From Mesorhizobium sp. (GTDB taxonomy: Bacteria > Pseudomonadota > Alphaproteobacteria > Rhizobiales > Rhizobiaceae): 40,814 bases of DNA. Location: contig NZ_JAFKIC010000146.1 of the NCBI RefSeq assembly GCF_017306585.1, forward strand, positions 1 to 40,814. The letters are read 5' to 3'. Position 1 is the stretch's first letter, and every line of letters begins with the position of its first letter. The notes under the pieces are model-generated. The model worked only from the letters and a program-made list of their open reading frames with translations. It did not search any database and was not told the origin of the DNA. The translations under genes and the position numbers were made by a program. Below are positions 18,664 through 26,107 of this stretch, piece after piece.

Positions 18664-19092
18664 ATGCGGAAAACGGTCCAGATTCTGCTTACCGCTTCAC
18701 TTTGCGGATGCGTGGCGGCGGCACCTCGGCCTGATGCCGGCGGCGGCCAGCGCGTTACTCCCATTCCAATCTCGCTCGCCCTCGAGGAGATCATCACCAC
18801 GGGCGTCCGGCAGCACCTTCAGGACCCGGTGTCCGCCAAATTCGGAACAATGGCCGCTGGCCAGAGGACGTCCGATGGCCACCAGGAAATAGTGATCTGC
18901 GGCTACGTCAGCACAACTGAAGCGCATGGCGACGGTGGATCGTTTTTGGCCAAGGTCTACCCGGACGCCGGCAGCAACTTCGAGCTCGTCGCAATGAGCG
19001 GTCAATCGCCGAATGCCGAACTTGTCGTCGACACTGCCTGCCGGGCTGCCGGATTGCCGCTGCCCGCCGCCAGTTCGAAGGCCCATGCCTAG
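18664..19092 (+). CDS. Putative lipoprotein, unknown function
   Basis: This 142-residue protein starts MRKTVQILLTASLCGCVAAA, a short signal peptide with a plausible lipobox (L-C-G-C, modified Cys16). The mature part contains ALEEIITTGVRQHLQDPVSAKFGTM, a pattern I associate with small alphaproteobacterial exported proteins of unknown function, followed by VICGYVSTTEAHGDGGSFLAKVY. The ATG at 18664 has GAAAGG nine bases upstream and begins the signal peptide directly, which decides the start over much longer in-frame options. It is followed by a bidirectional terminator shared with the BA14K gene. Confidence 0.75.
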   Translation: MRKTVQILLTASLCGCVAAAPRPDAGGGQRVTPIPISLALEEIITTGVRQHLQDPVSAKFGTMAAGQRTSDGHQEIVICGYVSTTEAHGDGGSFLAKVYPDAGSNFELVAMSGQSPNAELVVDTACRAAGLPLPAASSKAHA

Positions 19093-19110
19093 GCACGGGC
19101 TTCCGGCATA

Positions 19111-19148
19111 AAACAGAAAAGAGGCCCGTGCGGGCCCCTCTTCTGTTT
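19111..19148. terminator. Bidirectional intrinsic terminator
   Basis: An imperfect long stem: AAACAG with CTGTTT, AAGA with TCTT, and GGCCCG with CGGGCC around a TG loop. It lies between the convergent lipoprotein and BA14K genes. A-rich and T-rich flanks make it usable in both directions. Confidence 0.82.
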
Positions 19149-19167
19149 GCCGAGACAGTTCCCTCGC

Positions 19168-19488
19168 TTAGAGGTGGCAGTAATGCTGGTAGCCGTCGTA
19201 ACCGATATAGGTGTTGGTGTCCGGATCGTAGCTGCCGTAGCGGGCCATGCAGCGGCGGACATGCCAGGAGCCGTCGTAACCGCCTTCATCGACATAGACG
19301 GTGCGGGGCTGTTGCTGGGCAAGCAGGCTGCCCAGGACGAACCCGCCGACGCCGGCGGCGATGCCGATGCCGAGATCGTGGTTGTGGTGATGCAGAGGAT
19401 GAGCCGCCGAAGGTTGAACGGTACCGGCCAGCATGGTGGCGGCGACGGTGGTGGCGATGAGGCCGGAAACGAGTGTGCGCTTGAACAT
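19168..19488 (-). CDS. BA14K-family secreted protein
   Basis: This 106-residue protein has an N-terminal signal peptide (MFKRTLVSGLIATTVAATML, cleavage probably near SAAH at about residue 30), a His-rich patch (HPLHHHNHD), a Gly-rich hydrophobic segment (IGIAAGVGGFVLGSLL) and a C-terminal BA14K motif (CMARYGSYDPDTNTYIGYDG followed by YQHYC). BA14K proteins are named after the Brucella 14-kDa immunoreactive protein and are common in Rhizobiales; their function in the envelope is uncertain. AAGGAG lies six bases before the ATG at 19488, which decides the start. The next gene upstream is a paralogue sharing the signal peptide, ribosome-binding site and upstream region. Confidence 0.9.
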   Translation of the reverse strand: MFKRTLVSGLIATTVAATMLAGTVQPSAAHPLHHHNHDLGIGIAAGVGGFVLGSLLAQQQPRTVYVDEGGYDGSWHVRRCMARYGSYDPDTNTYIGYDGYQHYCHL

Positions 19489-19535
19489 GATGATCTCCTT
19501 GCTTCGTTGACCGAGGCGATCCATCCGCCTCTTGA

Positions 19536-19569
19536 TCATCTGTCGTCGCGGCGAGGGAAAAGGTTCGAA
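19536..19569 (-). promoter_or_regulatory. Candidate ECF-type promoter of the BA14K gene
   Basis: On the minus strand CGAACCTTTT is followed about 12 bases later by CGAC and GATGATC. The same CGAACCTTTT...CGAC...GATC arrangement occurs upstream of the His-rich paralogue (19971-20002). GAAC(C) -35 boxes are typical of extracytoplasmic-function sigma factors, but the -10 box is not a clean match to the EcfG consensus CGTT. A small GAGGCG/CGCCTC hairpin follows in both leaders. Confidence 0.4.
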
Positions 19570-19656
19570 CCACTTGTTGATTTTTTTGCGGGCGCGAGAG
19601 GCATCTCTCTCCAAGCTCGCATTTTCGCCACCGGTGCCATCCGCAAAGGGTCGTTC

Positions 19657-19688
19657 AAAAACAAAACAGGGCAGCCGAAGCCGCCCTG
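19657..19688 (-). terminator. Intrinsic terminator of the His-rich gene
   Basis: On the minus strand CAGGGCGGCTTCGGCTGCCCTG forms a near-perfect stem with a TTCG loop and is followed by TTTTGTTTTT. It lies about 25 bp downstream of the gene at 19714-19923. Confidence 0.9.
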
Positions 19689-19713
19689 CTTGAGAGAAGG
19701 ATTGGGTCCTCCA

Positions 19714-19923
19714 TCAAAGGAGAATGATCACCTTGCCGTGCTTGTGGTGATGATGATGGTGCCCCCACCAGAACTTCTTGTGGTGATGGTGGTGGTGATG
19801 GTGGTGGTGGTGGTGGTGGTGGTGGCGCATGCCATGAGCCGAGGACGACTGCACGGTGCCGGCAAGCGCGCCGGTGGCGACGAAAATGGCAACGAGGCCT
19901 GATGTCAGAGTGCGCTTCAACAT
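19714..19923 (-). CDS. Small secreted polyhistidine protein
   Basis: A 69-residue protein with a signal peptide almost the same as its BA14K neighbour ([11 protein letters not shown]...GTVQSSSAH compared with MFKRTLVSGLI...GTVQPSAAH). The mature part is nearly all histidine: 15 in a row, then KKFWWG, six more histidines, and a short KHGKVIILL tail. No BA14K motif remains. The tract is encoded by CAC/CAT triplets that could change length by slippage. A role in binding Zn, Ni, Co or Cu in the periplasm or outside the cell is likely from composition but unproven. AGGAG sits before the ATG, and the leader resembles that of the paralogue, so it is expressed as a gene and not a chance frame. Confidence 0.8.
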   Translation of the reverse strand: MLKRTLTSGLVAIFVATGALAGTVQSSSAHGMRHHHHHHHHHHHHHHHKKFWWGHHHHHHKHGKVIILL

Positions 19924-19970
19924 GATGATCTCCTGATCCTTGATCGAGGCGACCCATTCGCCTCTCGGGA

Positions 19971-20002
19971 GATCAGTCGGCAGCGCGCGGCAAAAGGTTC
20001 GA
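19971..20002 (-). promoter_or_regulatory. Candidate ECF-type promoter of the polyhistidine gene
   Basis: On the minus strand CGAACCTTTT, GCCGCG, CGAC and GATC appear in the same order and nearly the same spacing as upstream of the BA14K gene, in a region otherwise diverged. Shared conservation suggests a common promoter. Confidence 0.4.
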
Positions 20003-20019
20003 CGGAGTCGGGAGATTTT

Positions 20020-20072
<53 letters not shown>

Positions 20073-20104
20073 GAAGGCTGCACCTGCGCTTCCGAGCGAT
20101 GCAA

Positions 20105-20150
20105 TCCCTATTCCCTATTCCCTATTCCCTATTCCCTATTCCCTATTCCC
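20105..20150. repeat. Heptamer tandem repeat (TTCCCTA, about 6.5 copies)
   Basis: Perfect tandem copies of TTCCCTA lie 33 bp from the first heptamer tract and 1 bp from the stop codon of the small membrane-protein gene. The unit is not the reverse complement of AGGCAGT, so the two tracts are distinct repeat families of the same period. Confidence 0.97.
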
Positions 20151-20151
20151 C

Positions 20152-20319
20152 TCACCCCATGCCGGTGATGTGGCGCAGCCAGAAGGCAAGCGCGATGAAG
20201 CCGATGATGGTGGTGACGCCGGTCCAGTCGATGTTGGCGTTCTTGACGTCCCTGATGAGCTTCACCAGCAGCATCCAGGCCACGACCACGAGCGGCAATA
20301 TGATGACAAGCCTGATCAT
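20152..20319 (-). CDS. Small membrane protein (55 residues)
   Basis: A short gene translating to 55 residues with two hydrophobic helices: about 3-19 (RLVIILPLVVVAWMLLV) and 34-48 (GVTTIIGFIALAFWL). They are joined by a basic/polar KLIRDVKNANIDW loop, and the protein ends LRHITGMG. GAGG lies about 9 bases before the ATG at 20319, and base composition fits the chromosome. I do not recognise a family. It may be a small inner-membrane protein of the host chromosome; the adjacent heptamer tract could affect its mRNA end. Confidence 0.6.
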   Translation of the reverse strand: MIRLVIILPLVVVAWMLLVKLIRDVKNANIDWTGVTTIIGFIALAFWLRHITGMG

Positions 20320-20479
20320 GCGACAGCCTCACCCCTGCGATTGCACCTCCCCGCAATATAGGAAGCGTGACGCCGGTTTTTCAGGATGCGGCCCGGGACC
20401 CGCCGCAAATTGCCGGCGGAGCGCTGAAAACAGAGTTTTGTCTTTACTGGCGCGGCAAATATGCTAACGGGGCGCCAGT

Positions 20480-20555
20480 GCCCTTGTAGCTCAGCTGGTA
20501 GAGCAGCGGTTTTGTAAACCGAAGGTCGCGGGTTCGATTCCTGCCGGGGGCACCA
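20480..20555 (+). tRNA. tRNA-Thr (anticodon UGU)
   Basis: The cloverleaf is intact. The acceptor GCCCTTG pairs with CGGGGGC (two G-U pairs), the D-arm reads AGCTCAGCTGGTAGAGC, the anticodon loop TTTGTAA gives TGT, and the T-arm contains GGGTTCGATTCC. CCA is encoded. Its 3' 44 bases, including one base past the CCA, recur exactly at 39777-39820, marking it as the attachment site of the island to its right. Confidence 0.97.
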
Positions 20556-20556
20556 G
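20513..20556. repeat. Island direct repeat, tRNA-proximal copy (attL)
   Basis: These 44 bases run from the anticodon loop to one base past the CCA of tRNA-Thr and are identical to 39777-39820. The preceding 12 bases match at 9 positions, so the homology extends to about 20501. Confidence 0.9.
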
Positions 20557-20802
20557 TTCTCAAGACCTAAACCCCTGTTTTACCTTCATAATTAGGTACC
20601 TTGCAAAGTTCCAGCATCTTTACCAATCGCTCGAACCAGGCCTTTGTGTAAGGATTTGTGCAACGAAACATATGGATGTATTGCTCGGAATCACTCCTCG
20701 ATCGGGGAATCGAACATAGGCAGGCCAATGATAAGCCGCCCAACCAAGATGCGCTCGGCCATGGTTTGTGCGCAACAAACCGGCCAACATCAAAGAGCTG
20801 CC

Positions 20803-22107
20803 CTACTCTTCCCGGAACGCACGCGCAATCTGATCGGCCAGCGGTTTCACGAGATAGGACAGCATGGTGCGACTGCCGGTTGAGAAGAACGCTTCGACAG
20901 GCATGCCCGGCGCTAAGGTGAGGCCTTTCAGTTTCTTCAACTCCGTGTGCGGCAGCCTGACCCGAACTGTATAGAAGCCCGCACCGCTGCGCTCGTCTAT
21001 ACTGAGATCGGCGGAAATCTCGTTGACAACGCCGTTCAGTTCCGGCGTCACGCGTTGATTGAACGCCGAGAGCTTCAGGGCCACGTCCTGCCCCAGCGAG
21101 AGCTGGTCGATATCTTGCGGCGCAATGCGAGCCTCGACGGTCAGATCGTCCGCCACCGGTACCACCAGCATGATGACCTCGCCCGGCGAAATGACGCCGC
21201 CGATCGTGTGGACCGCAAGCTGGTGAACCACCCCATCCTGCGGACTGCGGATGTCGATACGCTTGAGCTGGTCCTCGGCCGACACCTTGCGTTCGACAAA
21301 TTCCGATATCTTGCCCTGGACGTCACGTAGCTCGGTCGCAACCTCGCTGCGCAGATCCTGGTCGACCTGGATGATCTGCAGCCGGGTTTCGGCGATACGG
21401 CCCTTCGATTGGGCAATCGATGCCGTCAGTTGCCCGTGTTCGCCATCGAGGCGCACCGCGTCGCGCTCCAGCGCCGTCAGGCGGTCGATCGAGACCAACT
21501 TCTTGAGCCAGAGCGTGCGGATACTATCGAGTTCGGTGCCGATCAACTCTATTTCCCGGCTCTTGGCCGTGCGCTGTTCGGTGAGCCCCGAGGCTTCTTC
21601 GGCAAGCTGGGCTATGCGTTCTTCCAATTGCGCCTTCTGCCCTGCGCGAGCCTGCCGGCGAAACTCGAACAGCGACTGTTCGCCGGCCATGGCGCGAGCA
21701 ACAGCGGTCTCGTCCCGCCTTGAGGTCAACGAGGTCGGAAAGGCAATATCGGCATGGTCGTCTCGCTCGGCTTCGAGACGAGCCAGGCGTGCCTCGAATT
21801 CGTCGAGACCCTTGATGACGATAGCAAGGTTGGCTCGGGTGACGGTTTCATCGAGACGGATCAGAACCTGGCCGGATTTCACGGCATCACCTTCGCCCGC
21901 CAGGATGTCGCCGACCACGCCGCCTGTGGGGTGCTGAACCTTCTTGACGCTGGAATCGACGACCAACTTTCCCGACGCGATCACGGCACCGGAAAGCTCG
22001 GTGACGGCTGCCAGGCTGCCCGCGCCGCCGACGAGAAGGATGCAGGCGGCGACGCCGCCAAGCAGATAGCGCCGGATGGTGCGATCAATGGTGGGGGCCT
22101 CTGCCAT
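20803..22107 (-). CDS. Type I secretion membrane-fusion protein (HlyD/PrtE/PrsE family)
   Basis: This 434-residue periplasmic adaptor links the ABC exporter to an outer-membrane TolC-type channel. One N-terminal transmembrane helix (about 13-34) is followed by a half-lipoyl motif (VVDSSVKKVQHPTGGVVGDI), a long coiled coil (about 95-285, with LEERIAQLAEEASGLTEQR), the second half-lipoyl segment (IRSPQDGVVHQLAVHTIGG) and a beta-barrel ending LTLAPGMPVEAFFSTGSRTM, the HlyD C-terminal signature. Its ATG overlaps the ATPase stop codon by one base (TGATG), so the two are translationally coupled. The nearest described relatives are rhizobial PrsE and Erwinia PrtE. No TolC gene is present in the window. 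Confidence 0.93.
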   Translation of the reverse strand: MAEAPTIDRTIRRYLLGGVAACILLVGGAGSLAAVTELSGAVIASGKLVVDSSVKKVQHPTGGVVGDILAGEGDAVKSGQVLIRLDETVTRANLAIVIKGLDEFEARLARLEAERDDHADIAFPTSLTSRRDETAVARAMAGEQSLFEFRRQARAGQKAQLEERIAQLAEEASGLTEQRTAKSREIELIGTELDSIRTLWLKKLVSIDRLTALERDAVRLDGEHGQLTASIAQSKGRIAETRLQIIQVDQDLRSEVATELRDVQGKISEFVERKVSAEDQLKRIDIRSPQDGVVHQLAVHTIGGVISPGEVIMLVVPVADDLTVEARIAPQDIDQLSLGQDVALKLSAFNQRVTPELNGVVNEISADLSIDERSGAGFYTVRVRLPHTELKKLKGLTLAPGMPVEAFFSTGSRTMLSYLVKPLADQIARAFREE

Positions 22108-23861
22108 CAGGATGCGTTCTCCTCCGGCACGGACACGACTTTCAACGGAACGCCGCCCGGGCGGGTGACCTTGTTCAGAACCTCGTTCTTCAGGCCGAAG
22201 GCCTGGACCCGGCCATTGGCCATGACCAGGACCTGATCAAGACTCGCCAATGCGCTCGGCCGATGTGCCACCACAACGGCGATGCCGCCACGGGCTCGGA
22301 CACCTTGGATAGCCTCGGTCAAGGCGGCCTCGCCTTCGGCATCGAGGTTCGAATTGGGCTCGTCGAGGACGACCAGGAACGGATCGCCGTAAAGCGCCCG
22401 CGCCAGCGCCACCCTTTGCCGCTGGCCGGCCGACAAGGCCGATCCGGCCTCGCCGATGAGTGTGTCGTAGCCCTCCGGCAAATGGACGATCAGGTCGTGC
22501 ACGCCAGCTGCCCGAGCCGCCGACAATATCTTGTCCGAGGGTGCCTCGGGTTCGAAACGCGCGATGTTTTCAGCAATGGTGCCGTCGAACAGCTGCACGT
22601 CCTGGGGCAGGTAACCGACATGCCGGCCAAGGTCTTCCGGCGACCATTGATCGAGCGTCGCGCCATCGAACCTCACCGCGCCGCGGGCCGGTAGCCAGAT
22701 GCCGGCAATGGCCCGCACCAGTGAGGATTTGCCGGAAGCACTCGGCCCGATGATGCCGAGACCTGCGCCCTTCTCCAGGGCAAGGCTTGCATCCTGTACG
22801 ACCACGCGCCGTCCGCCGGGTGGCGTAACGCTGATGCCCTCGACCACGAGGGCCGACGTTGGCGCCGGCAGGGAAACGGTCGTCGCCGCCTCGGGAAGCA
22901 GCGCCAGGAGCTGGGTAAGCCGGGCCCAAGCCTGGCGGGCGTTGACGAAGCCCTTCCAATGCGCGATTGCCAGTTCGATCGGCGCCAGTGCCCGGCCCAT
23001 CATGATCGAGCTGGCAATCATGATGCCGCCCGTCGCTTCTTGGTGGATGACCAGCCAGGCGCCGATCGCCAGGATGCCTGATTGCAGCATCATGCGCAGG
23101 ATCTTGGAGATGGTTCCGAGTGTGCCGGCCAGATCGCTCGCTTTGGCGTTTGTCCCGAGATACTCGGCGTTGATATTGGCCCAGCGGCCGGCGATGCGAG
23201 AGCCGAACCCCATCGCCTGCAGCACCTCGACATTGCGCCGCGTCGCTTCGGCCAGCGTGTTGCGCGCCGCAGCGTGGCGGTTGGCTTCCTTGGCAGGCTC
23301 GCGTGTGCGGGCTTCGGCAAGCAGTGTCAGTCCAAACAGGATGACGGCGCCGGCCAGAGCCGTCATGCCGATCCAGAAATGGAAAAGGAAGCAGATGCCG
23401 AGATAGAGCGGCATCCAGGGCAAGTCGAAGAGCGCCGTGGGACCGGCACTTGACATAAACGAGCGCACTTGATCGAGATCGCGCAGCGACTGCATGCCGT
23501 CGCCCGCGAGCTTGGTGCGCAAGGGCAGTCGCATCAGCGCGGCGTAGACCTTGCCGCTCACCCGTGCATCCAACCCCATGCCTAAGCGGACCAGGAGGCG
23601 CGACCGGATGAGCTCGAGCACGCCCTGGAAGACGAAGAGCGTGCCGGCAAACACCGCAAGGCCAACAAGCGTCGGCACGCTTCGGCCGGGAATGACCCGG
23701 TCATAGACCTGCAGCATGAAAAACGAGCCGGTGAGCGCCAGGATATTGACGACGCCACTCATCAACGCGATGCCGGCGAAGGCACGCCGGAAAGAACCAA
23801 GAGCCGTCGCGAGGGTTGTTCGCGGCGGTTCGGATGGACGGGAGTGCGGTAAGGCGTTCAA
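22107..23861 (-). CDS. Type I secretion ABC transporter ATPase/permease (PrtD/PrsD family)
   Basis: A 584-residue half-transporter. The transmembrane domain (about 25-310, starting FAGIALMSGVVNILALTGSFFMLQVYDRVI) lacks the C39-like N-terminal domain, as in PrtD and PrsD. The nucleotide-binding domain has Walker A GPSASGKSS (372-380), Q-loop Gln420, signature LSAGQ (476-480), Walker B FLVVLDE (495-501) and switch His533. All are intact, so it should be active. The best start is a TTG at 23861 with GGA nine bases upstream. It is followed by the membrane-fusion gene and preceded, after 19 bp, by a fragment of an RTX C-terminus, suggesting an RTX gene once sat directly upstream. The likely cargo is the RTX lipase at 26108-36085. 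Confidence 0.93.
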   Translation of the reverse strand: MNALPHSRPSEPPRTTLATALGSFRRAFAGIALMSGVVNILALTGSFFMLQVYDRVIPGRSVPTLVGLAVFAGTLFVFQGVLELIRSRLLVRLGMGLDARVSGKVYAALMRLPLRTKLAGDGMQSLRDLDQVRSFMSSAGPTALFDLPWMPLYLGICFLFHFWIGMTALAGAVILFGLTLLAEARTREPAKEANRHAAARNTLAEATRRNVEVLQAMGFGSRIAGRWANINAEYLGTNAKASDLAGTLGTISKILRMMLQSGILAIGAWLVIHQEATGGIMIASSIMMGRALAPIELAIAHWKGFVNARQAWARLTQLLALLPEAATTVSLPAPTSALVVEGISVTPPGGRRVVVQDASLALEKGAGLGIIGPSASGKSSLVRAIAGIWLPARGAVRFDGATLDQWSPEDLGRHVGYLPQDVQLFDGTIAENIARFEPEAPSDKILSAARAAGVHDLIVHLPEGYDTLIGEAGSALSAGQRQRVALARALYGDPFLVVLDEPNSNLDAEGEAALTEAIQGVRARGGIAVVVAHRPSALASLDQVLVMANGRVQAFGLKNEVLNKVTRPGGVPLKVVSVPEENAS

Positions 23862-23880
23862 GTGAATTCCAGTTCAGGGA

Positions 23881-23946
23881 TCACGCGGCAATGAATTGGA
23901 AACCGTGCTGATGAAGATTTGCCAGCCGAACATTCTTCAGGATCCC
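23881..23946 (-). pseudogene. RTX protein C-terminus remnant
   Basis: The minus strand reads ILKNVRLANLHQHGFQFIAA and a stop. It matches the last residues of the giant RTX protein (TLKNVALTNLHQDDFQFIAA and a stop). The similarity extends at the DNA level past the stop codon (TTCCAGTTCAG in both). No start or body of the gene is present, so this is the relic of a second exported RTX gene, 19 bp before the exporter. Confidence 0.8.
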
Positions 23947-24621
23947 AAATAGCCAGCGGTAATTGTGACACCAAATCCGAGGGTGTTCATTTCTTCACCG
24001 CCTACAGAAAAACTGACCGCAGCCTTCGCCAAACTGTGCACGCGCCGAACCAGCAAGCTTCAATCGCCCATACCAAAAGACGGTCGAGCGGCATTTTTTT
24101 GAAGGATTTTCCGACGTCGCGGTGGGATAGCGGCCCTCTCGCATATGCGTTCCAATTGACATGCTTCGGCAACGCTTGGCACGCAACAAGTGCATAGTCG
24201 AGACCGACCCGCCATCGTGAAATTCTCCGCCGCTTTTCTGGGTTGAGGCCATGATCGACACGCTGCCTCAACAAGAAAAAATCGGTAACACGTCCGTGAT
24301 CGCCTGTTAAGGGCCAGAAAAAATGAACCCCAATCTAAACTTCAATGTACTGTACAGGCATGCAACGACGAGCCGGACGACTCTCAACAGAGAGAAGTAT
24401 TTATGCGGCATGATGACTGAAAGAGGCAAGGCGCAGTCATTGGGAGGGTTCTGGAGTTCATCCACAGGTTGCCGGGCTTTGCGGGTCGCGAACTGGCGCA
24501 TCCAAGGCTTTTAATGGAAACGCTGATCCGGCCCCATCCCTGTGCGGGCAGGCTCGGTGTCCCCGCTCTCATGCGATTATGCAGACCTCACCGGCGACTG
24601 CGTCCGGGAAGACCAGCCTGC
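23947..24621. other. Gene-free scar with promoter-like element
   Basis: There is no convincing gene. The left part lies where the body of the vanished RTX gene would be. About 24215-24356 resembles the promoter and leader regions upstream of the two lipoprotein genes (see the element at 24284-24356). The rest, to 24621, is non-coding sequence downstream of the acyltransferase gene. Open frames here are short and overlapping. Confidence 0.5.
24284..24356 (-). promoter_or_regulatory. Conserved operator/promoter element, copy 1
   Basis: GGTAACA...CGTGATCG...CTGTTAAG (24284-24311) matches the elements at 36919-36946 and 38508-38535. It contains the inverted repeat TAACA/TGTTA. About 35 bp further, TGTACTGTACA (24346-24356, a perfect odd palindrome) corresponds to TACTGTAC in the other two copies. 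It lies upstream, on the minus strand, of the RTX remnant and the exporter genes, so it may now drive the exporter. Confidence 0.6.
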
Positions 24622-25782
24622 TCATGGCAATCCCGGCGCCGGCGCGCGCCTTCGAAACACCGTCAGCCTTGGCGTTAAAGGTGAGAGGTAGATAGAAGTT
24701 CTTCTCTTCGTCTCGGCAATCGCCATGCAAATCAGCACCGTGGTAAATACGATCGGAACAAAAGACGTTACATCCAGAAATCCGAACACTGAGGCTAAAT
24801 GGGCCAGAATGATTATTATAGTCTGGTGGATAACATAATATGTCAGTATTGATTTATTCAAATGCGCGACAACCGGGTTGGGCCGCGTGGCGATCCGCCT
24901 TGCAAATGCCAGCAATGCAATGATCGCACACCACTGAAAGACCGATCTGACGATACGCATCATGACGACAAGCGTATCTGGCCACTGCTCCCGGGGAATG
25001 GCAACCACGATTGTCGCCATGGCGAGGAACGAGATGAATGCAAGGCCGCAACTCACCCATCTTTGCCGGTCGATTTCGCGCCAGAAATTCCGTTCGTTCA
25101 TCAGGAGGGAGCCTGCCATGAACATCGAGAAATAAAGGATGTGTGCATAGGGGTCGTTCGTGATGACCGAGGTCTCCCCAACGATCGGGTAGAGCCAGAG
25201 TCTGAGGACTGAAAGGTATATTATCGGAGCCGCGAACAGGTTTGCGCCCTTGAGGGAAGACGCAAAAGCAGAGGGTATTCCCGGCCAATACCTTTCAAGC
25301 CGTGGCCATACGAGGGACCACACGAAGATATAAATCCAGAGATAGGCCAGAAACCACATGTGCTCCAGGCGAATGCCCGAGATCACGTAAACCTTCCAGA
25401 ATTCCCAGTAGGACAATTCCGGCAGAGGGTTGAACTGGGATAGATAGATTTGTGGAGGTACGATGAGGACAACCCCCACAACCAAAGGCAGCAGAAGTTG
25501 CCGGGTTCGCGATCTCAGGATTTCGTCAACGGATTTTCTTTCAAGAAGTGACGACGTTACCAGACCCGATAAGAAAAAAAGCAAGCTCATCCGCCACGGA
25601 TGAGATCCAACCGCAATCAAATCGATCAGCCGGATATTTTCTTCGGAGTTCAAGAGCCAGGTTTTCGTGCCGTACAGCAGGCTCGTGTGATAAACTATCA
25701 TCGTGCCAAAGCTCAGCACACGCAACAAATCGATGTCGTGCCGCCGCTCACGCTTTTCCAAAATAACCCCTGCAACCCGCAC
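24622..25782 (-). CDS. Acyltransferase-3 family membrane protein (OpgC/MdoC-like)
   Basis: A 386-residue polytopic protein with about ten membrane segments. The N-terminal RRHDIDLLRVLSFGTMIVYHTSLL and WRMSLLFFLSGLVTSSLL carry the Arg, Asp and His residues typical of acyltransferase-3 domains, and later VIHQTIIIILAHLASVF resembles the C-terminal conserved helix. These enzymes move acyl or succinyl groups onto glycans; MdoC/OpgC modifies periplasmic glucans. The substrate is unknown here. The start is uncertain: GTG at 25782, or a TTG near 25763 with AGGGG upstream. The gene is clearly more A+T-rich than the chromosome. It lies between the RTX gene and the exporter in the same direction, but a role in RTX modification is speculation. 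Confidence 0.8.
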   Translation of the reverse strand: MRVAGVILEKRERRHDIDLLRVLSFGTMIVYHTSLLYGTKTWLLNSEENIRLIDLIAVGSHPWRMSLLFFLSGLVTSSLLERKSVDEILRSRTRQLLLPLVVGVVLIVPPQIYLSQFNPLPELSYWEFWKVYVISGIRLEHMWFLAYLWIYIFVWSLVWPRLERYWPGIPSAFASSLKGANLFAAPIIYLSVLRLWLYPIVGETSVITNDPYAHILYFSMFMAGSLLMNERNFWREIDRQRWVSCGLAFISFLAMATIVVAIPREQWPDTLVVMMRIVRSVFQWCAIIALLAFARRIATRPNPVVAHLNKSILTYYVIHQTIIIILAHLASVFGFLDVTSFVPIVFTTVLICMAIAETKRRTSIYLSPLTPRLTVFRRRAPAPGLP

Positions 25783-26107
25783 ACCTCAATTGACACTATA
25801 CAATCAGAAGACGGTTTCTTGCTGCTTAACGCAGTAGAAGTGATTGCGATAATTTCTAATGTCTTTTTGATTGTGAGACGATATATTAGCACAGGTTAAT
25901 ATTGAGCAATCTCAAAAGTCGGGCCACAGGGTTGCGGCAACAGTGCATCGGTCGGCAACCTTGGGCTGTCGAGCATTGCGGCGGCACCGGCCCCGGCATC
26001 AGCGCTTTATGCCTGGAATCACGTCCATCTGATCCCGGAGCGTTGTCCGCGCCGATTCTGATGTGCGGGACTGCGGCATCGCCTCCAAGTCACTTCCAGT
26101 TCAGACA
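25783..26107. other. Gap between RTX gene and acyltransferase gene
   Basis: There is no gene here. An A+T-rich part (about 25790-25905) probably carries the promoter of the acyltransferase gene, although no clear consensus was found. The part next to the RTX stop (about 26085-26107) shares TTCCAGTTCAG with the sequence beyond the RTX remnant at 23881. No clear terminator was seen for the RTX gene. Confidence 0.5.

Noticed and set aside
19780-19830. Triplet microsatellite as a non-coding repeat
   Set aside because: The GTG/GAT tract is in frame inside a gene with a ribosome-binding site and signal peptide, so it is better described as a polyhistidine codon run.
20567-20815. A minus-strand frame without a start codon, open for about 80 codons downstream of the membrane-fusion gene, beside the tRNA-Thr attachment site
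   Set aside because: The position is where an integrase end might lie and the last 40 residues look fairly protein-like, but there is no start, no recombinase motif, and it overlaps the membrane-fusion gene in another frame. I could not support a gene call.
23995-24274. Small minus-strand frames of 88-90 codons upstream of the RTX remnant
   Set aside because: There is no similarity, no clear ribosome-binding site, and overlapping frames in a region that looks like a deletion scar.
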